From: S141-55 sp964422065
GTDB lineage: Bacteria; Hydrothermota; Hydrothermia; WGAB01
Length of the DNA stretch: 19,896 nt
Direction of reading: 5' to 3'
Assembly (NCBI GenBank): GCA_964422065.1
Contig: CAYQZW010000017.1
Location: 1-19,896 of the forward strand
Part shown: positions 13,984 through 19,896 of the stretch, one piece after another
Layout of the letters: every line of letters begins with the position of its first letter
How positions within the stretch are numbered: position 1 is the stretch's first letter
Position numbers and translations under genes: made by a program
The notes under the pieces: model-generated
The model's input: the letters and a program-made list of their open reading frames with translations, nothing else
What the model was told of the DNA's origin: nothing
Databases searched by the model: none

Positions 13984-16206
13984 ATGATGTTTTGGTTTCT
14001 CATGATCTGGAGCGTATGGGGGATTCGTTCCCCGCAGATCCCCGCTCCAGTGCTCAAAACCCTTCCGCAAGAGGGAACCTTATCCGCCTTTACCTGGACC
14101 CCTGTAGGACCGGAAGGAGGTCATGTAGATCGAATCTCTACGAATCCTGCCAATCCATCCCAGAAACTGGCAATTTCCTTTTTCCTCTGGACAGACCTCA
14201 CGGGAACGGGGTGGACCGCGGTCCCTGAACTGGGGCATGTCATGGACGGCCACTATACCCAGCCCCAAAAAGCGGTGGTGGCATCCGATGGTGCCCTGTG
14301 GTACTCCAATGACGGTGGCTTCACCTGGACCCCAGTGCTTAATTACGGGGGAGGGTTCCAGAGTATGACCGAATCTCCCGGAAGCACGGTGTACGTCGTG
14401 ACGGACAACCTTCTTTACCGGACGGATGATGGTGGATTGACTTGGACCCAGGTCGCGCCCTTCCTCTACGATTTGCAGGACATTACCTATGACCCTCAAA
14501 ACCCCCAGACCCTTTTTGCAGGGGTGTTGCTTGGGGGAGAAGCCCTCGTATTGAAATCTACCGACGGGGGCAACACGTGGACCTGGGTGATTCCTCCGGG
14601 CTCTGGCTTCGGGCTCTTTGAAATCATGGACATTGAGGTCAACCCATGGAACTCTTCAGAAGTCGTGATGTCTGCGGGAGGTGGGGGGCCCGGAATGCTC
14701 TACGTGTCAGAAGACGGGGGTACGACGTGGGATACCCTGATGGGCTCTGTGTCCAGTTCCCTTCTCTTTGCCACGGATCTTGAGTTCCTAAGCCCCGACT
14801 CCCTCCTGGTCACCAACCTCATCCCACGCGGCCTTTATCTGGGGGTCCGAACCGGGCCCGACTGGACCTTCACCCTGCTGGATAGCACCGGTTTTCCGAT
14901 GGATCTGACGATCGCCAGTGACAGCTCCCTGCTCATGGCGACCACCTCCGGTGTTCTGGTATCCCCCGGACTTGGACAACCGTTTTTATGGCATAACAAC
15001 GGCCTCCGGAACGTGACCCTTTATCTCAATGAACAGATGCCTGCATGGTCGGGCAATCGGTTCATTGTCCCCTCCTCTTTTTACGGGGGTGTCCTGTACC
15101 GGACCGAGGACGGCGGACAGACCTGGGAACGCATCATCCTGGGACAGATGGTTTTTATAAACACGATAGAGATCGCGCCAGGCGACAGTGATGTGGTATA
15201 TCTCAGCGGAATCGCCGGGGACCTCTCGGGCAGTCCACCCATCCTCCACACCCTGTACCGCTCGTCGGACTTTGGCACCACTTGGCAGCCCTTGGACACC
15301 CTAAGCATTGACGACACCACCGCGACCGGCGTCTCGGACCTCCATATCTCTCCCAGTGATCCGAATGACCTCCTGGCAACCAAACTTGAGGGGCTTTACC
15401 GTTCCACCGATGGGGGACACACGTGGACGATGGTCCTTCCGCCGGGAGTCTCGCCCTCCATTCCAGGAATCAGCCAGGACGTTTGGGTGTACAAGGCCGA
15501 CTCCCTGTATTACAGCCCAGACCATGGAGCCACCTGGCAGCCTGTCCTTCCATGGCTCAATGAGCCTGTAAGCATGGACGTAGCCTCACAATCCCCGACG
15601 CTCTTCATGATCTCCCCGGATCCAAACCCACCTTGGGGCCTTAAACTCTTCCGGGTAGACCCCACGGGAGCGGTCACCACACTCCTTGACCTGACCAATG
15701 CGCTTTTCGCTACGGTGGATGCGGCGCCGGGAGGCGGCCTTTACCTGACCCAATTCACGATGACCGGGACGCTCTTTGGCAGATCATCGGATCAAGGATA
15801 CACATGGGAGTGGGATACGTTGGCCTTTGCGCCGATATGGATCCGGGGCTCTACGTCACAGGTGCTTGTCGCGTCCTTCGGGATGGGGCTCTGGCGAAGC
15901 GAAGACGCGGTTGTCGGGATCTCTGAGGCCTCAACCTCGCCCTTACCGTTGTCCCACCTCCAAGTCCTCACCCCCATCGCCACCGGTGCGTTACGGTTCG
16001 GATACACCTCGCCCTATCGCGGAGAAGTTACCGTCTCCATCTTTGACATCACAGGAGCCGTGGTGTTCCAATCTCGGTTGCTCAAACCGACGACTCGGTG
16101 GACTGCTGATGTGAGTGTTCAGCATCTTGTCCCCGGGCTTTACATCCTGGAGGTTCAGGAAGACCAGGGGTTCCGCCACACGGCGAAGTGGATCCGCGTG
16201 CCCTAA
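13984..16206 (+). CDS. Secreted Asp-box (BNR) beta-propeller protein with C-terminal sorting-like domain
   Basis: This 740-residue exported protein begins with signal peptide MMFWFLMIWSVWGIRSPQIPA. Nine Asp-box motifs (S/T-x-D-x-G-x-T-W) follow: SNDGGFTW, TDDGGLTW, STDGGNTW, SEDGGTTW, TEDGGQTW, SSDFGTTW, STDGGHTW, SPDHGATW and SSDQGYTW. This is the repeat pattern of VPS10/sortilin-like and sialidase-type propellers. No sialidase catalytic arginine triad is evident, so it is probably a structural or binding propeller. The last ~75 residues (VTVSIFDITGAVVFQ..., LVPGLYILEVQ..., AKWIRVP) resemble a Por-secretion-tail domain, as in the PQQ protein at the left edge. The ATG at 13984 is fixed by AAGGAGGTGA and the signal peptide; a TTG 60 bp upstream is less likely. 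The TAA stop overlaps the lepA stop. Confidence 0.85.
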   Translation: MMFWFLMIWSVWGIRSPQIPAPVLKTLPQEGTLSAFTWTPVGPEGGHVDRISTNPANPSQKLAISFFLWTDLTGTGWTAVPELGHVMDGHYTQPQKAVVASDGALWYSNDGGFTWTPVLNYGGGFQSMTESPGSTVYVVTDNLLYRTDDGGLTWTQVAPFLYDLQDITYDPQNPQTLFAGVLLGGEALVLKSTDGGNTWTWVIPPGSGFGLFEIMDIEVNPWNSSEVVMSAGGGGPGMLYVSEDGGTTWDTLMGSVSSSLLFATDLEFLSPDSLLVTNLIPRGLYLGVRTGPDWTFTLLDSTGFPMDLTIASDSSLLMATTSGVLVSPGLGQPFLWHNNGLRNVTLYLNEQMPAWSGNRFIVPSSFYGGVLYRTEDGGQTWERIILGQMVFINTIEIAPGDSDVVYLSGIAGDLSGSPPILHTLYRSSDFGTTWQPLDTLSIDDTTATGVSDLHISPSDPNDLLATKLEGLYRSTDGGHTWTMVLPPGVSPSIPGISQDVWVYKADSLYYSPDHGATWQPVLPWLNEPVSMDVASQSPTLFMISPDPNPPWGLKLFRVDPTGAVTTLLDLTNALFATVDAAPGGGLYLTQFTMTGTLFGRSSDQGYTWEWDTLAFAPIWIRGSTSQVLVASFGMGLWRSEDAVVGISEASTSPLPLSHLQVLTPIATGALRFGYTSPYRGEVTVSIFDITGAVVFQSRLLKPTTRWTADVSVQHLVPGLYILEVQEDQGFRHTAKWIRVP

Positions 16207-17984
16207 GATTTCGGCTCTCGGGTGAGGAGTGCCAGAAAGGCCTCCTGCGGCAACTCCACTTTCCCAATTTTCTTGAGGCGTTTTTTGCCTTCTTTTTGAC
16301 GCTCTAAGAGTTTCCGCTTGCGGGTGACGTCACCCCCATAGCACTTTGCGGTCACATCTTTTCGGATAGGGGGAATCCGGGACTTGGCAATCACTTTTTT
16401 GCCGATCGCAGCCTGGATCACGACCTCAAAGAGTTGACGCGGGATCAACTTCTGGAGCCGATCCACCATCCACCGTCCCAGCCGATACGCCTGATCGCGA
16501 TGCACCACAAAGGCCAGGGAATCCACACGCTCGCGAGCCACCAGGATGTCCACACGCACAAGATCAGACTCCCGGAACTCCAAGAACTCGTAATCCATGG
16601 ACGCGTAGCCCCGAGAGACCGTTTTCAACTTGTCATAAAAATCAAAGATGACCTCTTGAAGCGGCAACTCGTATTCAAAAAGGACGGTCTTGGGGTCCAA
16701 ATAGTGGAATGTCCGTTGGACCCCGCGCCGAGATTGACAGAGTTCCACAATCGGGCCAATGTATTCCGCGGGTGTGATAATCTGGACGAGGACAAAAGGC
16801 TCATAGGCTTTCTCATAGTGATGAGGGAAGTCTTTCGGACTGTCCACGACCTTCGTGGTTCCGTCCTCCAGCACCACCTTGTATTCCACGTTCGGCGTGG
16901 TCATGATCACTTCAAGCCCAAATTCTCTACGGAGCCGCTCCCGTGTAATCTCCATGTGGAGGAGGCCCAGGAACCCCACGCGGAACCCTGCGCCCAGGGC
17001 GGGCGAATGCTCCCCGACGTAGGTCAATGCGGCGTCATTCAACTTCAGTTTATCCAGCGCCTTCTGGAGAAGGGGATACTCGGAGGAGGCAACGGGATAA
17101 ACGCCAGAAAAGACCATGGGCTTGGGCTCGCGGTAGCCGGGCAACGCGGGGGTTTCCGGGGCGTGTGCAGAAACGATGGTATCGCCGACCGCCGCGTCTC
17201 GGATCTCCTTGACCTGTGCTGCAAGATAGCCGACCTCGCCGGCCTCAAGTTTTTCCACCGGCACACGGTGGGGCCGAAAAACGCCCACTTCCACCACTTC
17301 AAAGACCTTTCCCGACGACTTAAACAAGATCCGATCGCCGGGCCGGACCGTGCCATCAAAAACCCGAATGAAGGGAATCGCTCCGCGGTACTCGTCATAC
17401 ACGGCATCAAAGATCAATGCCTTGAAGGGACGACCTGGATCGCCCTGTGGAGGGGGCACCTTTTCAATGACCGCTTCCAGAAGTTCCTGGACCCCCCAGC
17501 CTTCTTTTGCGGAAATTTCATAAATCTCTTCGTCTCCTAAGAGGTCCAGGATTTGCTGCCGAACCCGATCCACATCCGCGTTGGGGAGATCAATCTTGTT
17601 GATCACCGGGATGATGGTCAGGTTTTGTTCCAAAGCAAGGTAGAGGTTCGCAATGGTCTGGGCCTCCACGCCCTGAGTGGCATCCACCAGGAGAAGGGCT
17701 CCCTCACAAGCAGCCAAGGACCGGGAAACCTCATAGGTAAAATCCACGTGGCCAGGGGTATCAATGAGGTTGAGGATGTATTCTTCCCCTTTGTACCGGT
17801 AGGTCATGCGGACGGGGTGCATCTTGATGGTGATGCCCCGTTCACGCTCCAAATCCATAGAATCCAGGACCTGTTCGGCCATCTCCTCCGGCCGAAGGGT
17901 CCCGGTGAGTTCTAAGAACCGATCTGCAAGGGTGGATTTGCCGTGGTCAATATGGGCAATGATGCTGAAATTCCGGATCTTCAC
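16203..17984 (-). CDS. lepA: Elongation factor 4 (LepA), ribosome back-translocating GTPase
   Basis: This 593-residue translational GTPase has the full LepA layout. It starts KIRNFSIIAHIDHGKST (G1), then carries DTPGHVDF (G3) and NKIDLPNAD (G4), EF-G-like domains II, III and V, and the LepA-only C-terminal domain with CYGGDVTRKRKLLERQKEGKKR. LepA acts on stalled or mistranslocated ribosomes and in initiation and ribosome assembly. I prefer the GTG at 17984: the chain then aligns with other LepA proteins, and it lies 8 bp after a GATAAT box. A TTG at 17990 would add two residues. No Shine-Dalgarno motif is present in either case. The gene is divergent from the YfhO-like gene, and its TAG overlaps the TAA of the convergent propeller gene by 4 bp. 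Confidence 0.97.
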   Translation of the reverse strand: MKIRNFSIIAHIDHGKSTLADRFLELTGTLRPEEMAEQVLDSMDLERERGITIKMHPVRMTYRYKGEEYILNLIDTPGHVDFTYEVSRSLAACEGALLLVDATQGVEAQTIANLYLALEQNLTIIPVINKIDLPNADVDRVRQQILDLLGDEEIYEISAKEGWGVQELLEAVIEKVPPPQGDPGRPFKALIFDAVYDEYRGAIPFIRVFDGTVRPGDRILFKSSGKVFEVVEVGVFRPHRVPVEKLEAGEVGYLAAQVKEIRDAAVGDTIVSAHAPETPALPGYREPKPMVFSGVYPVASSEYPLLQKALDKLKLNDAALTYVGEHSPALGAGFRVGFLGLLHMEITRERLRREFGLEVIMTTPNVEYKVVLEDGTTKVVDSPKDFPHHYEKAYEPFVLVQIITPAEYIGPIVELCQSRRGVQRTFHYLDPKTVLFEYELPLQEVIFDFYDKLKTVSRGYASMDYEFLEFRESDLVRVDILVARERVDSLAFVVHRDQAYRLGRWMVDRLQKLIPRQLFEVVIQAAIGKKVIAKSRIPPIRKDVTAKCYGGDVTRKRKLLERQKEGKKRLKKIGKVELPQEAFLALLTREPKS

Positions 17985-17992
17985 GGCCAATA

Positions 17993-18021
17993 ATTATCCT
18001 GGGACGGCCCGCGGATTGCAA
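17993..18021 (-). promoter_or_regulatory. lepA promoter (leaderless-type)
   Basis: On the minus strand TTGCAA (18021-18016), a 17 bp spacer and GATAAT (17998-17993) precede the GTG start by 8 bp. With no ribosome site in between, transcription would begin close to the start codon. Confidence 0.55.
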
Positions 18022-18049
18022 AAAACAGGGGTTCCAGGGCCGGGAATTG

Positions 18050-18078
18050 TTGAAGGTTTCTGGGGTTTCCCTTATAGT
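18050..18078 (+). promoter_or_regulatory. Promoter of the YfhO-like membrane protein gene (leaderless-type)
   Basis: TTGAAG (18050-18055), a 17 bp spacer and TATAGT (18073-18078) lie 7 bp before the GTG start at 18086. There is no Shine-Dalgarno motif. It is back to back with the lepA promoter in a 101 bp intergenic region. Confidence 0.6.
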
Positions 18079-18085
18079 AAGCATC

Positions 18086-19896
18086 GTGGCTAAGAAGGAA
18101 CGTTCCAAACCCCGAGAGTCCAGAAATCGAAGGAAACGGAAGGCTTCTCCCGGTTCTCCAAGGCCTCTGGCCCCGTTCCCCCTCAAGACCTCCCAAATCG
18201 TCTTGATTTTCCTTGGTCTGACCCTGATCCTGTTTTACAAAATCCTCAGTCCGTCGGTGATGGTCCTCGCGACCGACCAGATTACGGCCGGTATTTTCTT
18301 TAAGGAGTTCCAGGCCCGTGTTCTCCGCTCTCTCCATATTTTCCCGTTGTGGAACCCCTTCATCTTCTCCGGATTGCCGTTCATTGACGCGATGCACGGA
18401 GACATCTTTTACCTCACCGCCCTGGCCCGGCTCATTTTCCCTACACACGTGGTTCTGAATTACACCTTCATCGTCCATACATTCCTGGCGGGGGTCACTT
18501 CCTTTGCGCTTTTCCGATATCTCGGAACCAAGAAAGAGTGGGCATTTCTCATGGCCCTGGCTTATATGTTCAGTGCCAACGCCATCAGTCTGACGTATCC
18601 GGGGCATGACGGAAAACTTGTCATCATCGCACTCTTCCCGCTATTCTTTCTCTTGACCTATCGGGGGCTCCGAGAAGGTCGACTCTGGCCGTTTATGGCC
18701 AACGGGCTTATTCTTGGTTACGCCACCCTCAGTCTCCATCTCCAAATGCTTTACTACGTGTACCTCGTCCTGGGGTTACTTTGGGCCTTTTTGGTCTTGC
18801 CCGAATTCAGGAGTCAACCGAAGCGTTCCCTTCGGATCACCCTGTATTTCGGCCTCATGGTCGTCCTGGCCCTTGGCATGTCCATGCTCCGATTCATTCC
18901 CGCCTACTATTATGTGTCCAAATTCTCTCCCCGTGCTGGCCAAGGTCGTGGATACGAATTTGCCGCGTCATGGGCCTTACCCTGGGAGGACCTGATCTCC
19001 GCCTTCATCCCGGGCTTTTCCGGGTTCCTGGAAAAATACTGGGGACACAATCCCTTCAAAATCAACTCTGAATATGTGGGGTATTTCACGGTCATGTTGG
19101 GGTGGTTAGGGCTTTTATGGAGCAAGCGAGATCGGCTTTATTTCTATCTGGTGACCACCCTCATCCTCTTCACCTTTATCGTTCTTGCCGGACACACCCC
19201 TATTTTCAAACTCCTTTATGCGGTCCTTCCAGGCTTCAAGCGTTTCAGGGCGCACAGCATGGCGTTTTTCGTGATCAATCTTTCCCTCCTCATCCTCGGT
19301 GCCCGCGGTCTCCATAGCCTTTTCCGAAACCCAAAAGATGCCCTGAAGTCCAAAAAATTCCTTTACCTCTGGGTCTTCCCCATCATTCTGTTCGTACTCT
19401 TTGGGGTCTTGAACGGGGTCCTGACGTCCCTTCTGAGCCAGGGGCTGTCCAAGGAAAAACTGCAGATCCTCCAACAATCCGGTGGAACCATCTTTCTCGG
19501 GGCTTTGCGGGTCTCCGTCCTTGGACTCTTGCTTGTATGGATCTTGCGTGCTCGGCTCCGGGGAACGTTCGCCCCAACCCCGGTCACCCTGCTCCTGGGT
19601 GGGTTGATCCTCCTGGATCTATGGTCGGTGGACTTCCAATTTATTCGTTCTGTGCCGCAGCCCCAAAAATACTACGCACCCGACGAAGCCGTGCAATTCC
19701 TGGAAAAAGATTCCACCCTATTCCGTGTCTTCCCCCTCTTCTACCGGATCGACAACAACTATCTGATGCTCTACAACCTTGAATCCATCGGAGGGCACCA
19801 CGGGAACCAGTCCCGGCGGTACCAGGAATTTCTCTGCGCCTCCAACACCATCATCTTTCGTCCTCAAGCCGTTCTGAACCTCTATCCCCACCCCCA
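18086..19896 (+). CDS. YfhO-like polytopic membrane protein (3' end outside window)
   Basis: An uninterrupted frame from GTG 18086 to the window end encodes at least 603 residues. The first ~40 are very basic and Ser/Pro-rich (AKKERSKPRESRNRRKRK), a likely cytoplasmic tail. Many hydrophobic membrane helices follow, starting with TSQIVLIFLGLTLILFYKIL. Segments such as DQITAGIFFKEF, LWNPFIFSGLPF, DLISAFIPGFSG, NSEYVGYFTVMLGWLGLLW and PGFKRFRAHSMAFFVINLSL are typical of the YfhO/GT-C-like family (PF09586). Gram-positive YfhO is linked to glycosylation of lipoteichoic acid. In diderms the role is unknown, but a lipid-linked-sugar glycosyltransferase at the periplasmic face is the usual inference. 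The start is supported by a promoter 7 bp upstream. The C-terminal soluble part begins near the right edge (YYAPDEAVQFLEKD...). Confidence 0.85.
   Translation, partial: MAKKERSKPRESRNRRKRKASPGSPRPLAPFPLKTSQIVLIFLGLTLILFYKILSPSVMVLATDQITAGIFFKEFQARVLRSLHIFPLWNPFIFSGLPFIDAMHGDIFYLTALARLIFPTHVVLNYTFIVHTFLAGVTSFALFRYLGTKKEWAFLMALAYMFSANAISLTYPGHDGKLVIIALFPLFFLLTYRGLREGRLWPFMANGLILGYATLSLHLQMLYYVYLVLGLLWAFLVLPEFRSQPKRSLRITLYFGLMVVLALGMSMLRFIPAYYYVSKFSPRAGQGRGYEFAASWALPWEDLISAFIPGFSGFLEKYWGHNPFKINSEYVGYFTVMLGWLGLLWSKRDRLYFYLVTTLILFTFIVLAGHTPIFKLLYAVLPGFKRFRAHSMAFFVINLSLLILGARGLHSLFRNPKDALKSKKFLYLWVFPIILFVLFGVLNGVLTSLLSQGLSKEKLQILQQSGGTIFLGALRVSVLGLLLVWILRARLRGTFAPTPVTLLLGGLILLDLWSVDFQFIRSVPQPQKYYAPDEAVQFLEKDSTLFRVFPLFYRIDNNYLMLYNLESIGGHHGNQSRRYQEFLCASNTIIFRPQAVLNLYPHP

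Noticed and set aside
16434..17540. 368-codon plus-strand open frame
   Set aside because: Antisense to lepA, which is certain; composition is His/Arg-rich, as expected for a shadow frame.
1..19896. CRISPR arrays, insertion sequences, phage or defence genes
   Set aside because: No regularly spaced repeats, transposase or integrase motifs, inverted terminal repeats or known defence domains were seen on either strand.

Overview
The window looks like chromosomal DNA of a diderm, probably thermophilic, bacterium from a poorly cultured lineage. Evidence for a diderm is two lipoproteins with clear lipoboxes, a TatA, a periplasmic cell-wall amidase, and two beta-propeller proteins ending in type-IX-like (Por/FlgD-type) C-terminal domains. 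An archaeal-type S-adenosylmethionine synthetase and a split methylmalonyl-CoA mutase fit groups such as Hydrothermae/WOR-3/Stahlbacteria or relatives. That placement is an inference, not a proof. The genome is very compact: ATGA overlaps, operon gaps of 0-30 bp, and two convergent gene pairs whose stop codons overlap by the same 4 bp.

Region 1 (1-2856) has lower and patchy GC. It holds the 3' part of a PQQ-like beta-propeller surface protein, a decayed remnant of a PD40-type propeller gene, an intact PD40 lipoprotein, and a frameshifted remnant of a secreted protein resembling a subtilase propeptide. It ends at a tRNA-Ala(GGC) gene with its own TATAAT box. Region 2 (2857-5718, + strand) is a tight run: tRNA-Ala, PaaI-like thioesterase, HAD phosphatase, glyoxalase-II-like hydrolase, TatA, BtpA-family protein. 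Region 3 (5750-7273, - strand) holds a UspA-like protein followed by a PD40 lipoprotein. It is divergent from an RNase Z-like metallo-beta-lactamase gene (7353-8102, +).

Region 4 (8099-13804, - strand) is a five-gene operon: MidA-type methyltransferase, archaeal-type AdoMet synthetase, methylmalonyl-CoA mutase catalytic subunit, methylmalonyl-CoA epimerase, N-acetylmuramoyl-L-alanine amidase. The first two link SAM synthesis with SAM use. The next two interconvert succinyl-CoA and methylmalonyl-CoA, and need a B12-binding subunit not encoded here. Region 5 holds a large secreted Asp-box (BNR) propeller protein (13984-16206, +), lepA/EF4 (-), and, divergent from lepA, a YfhO-like polytopic membrane protein that runs off the right edge.

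The most striking pattern is in gene starts. Many genes that head transcription units have a -10 box only 6-9 bp before the start codon and no Shine-Dalgarno sequence, as expected for leaderless mRNAs. Three of them share a recognisable -35/N17/-10 promoter. Exported proteins and several operon-internal genes instead have strong AGGAGG sites. I saw no CRISPR array, insertion sequence, phage gene, defence system, rRNA or convincing intrinsic terminator.
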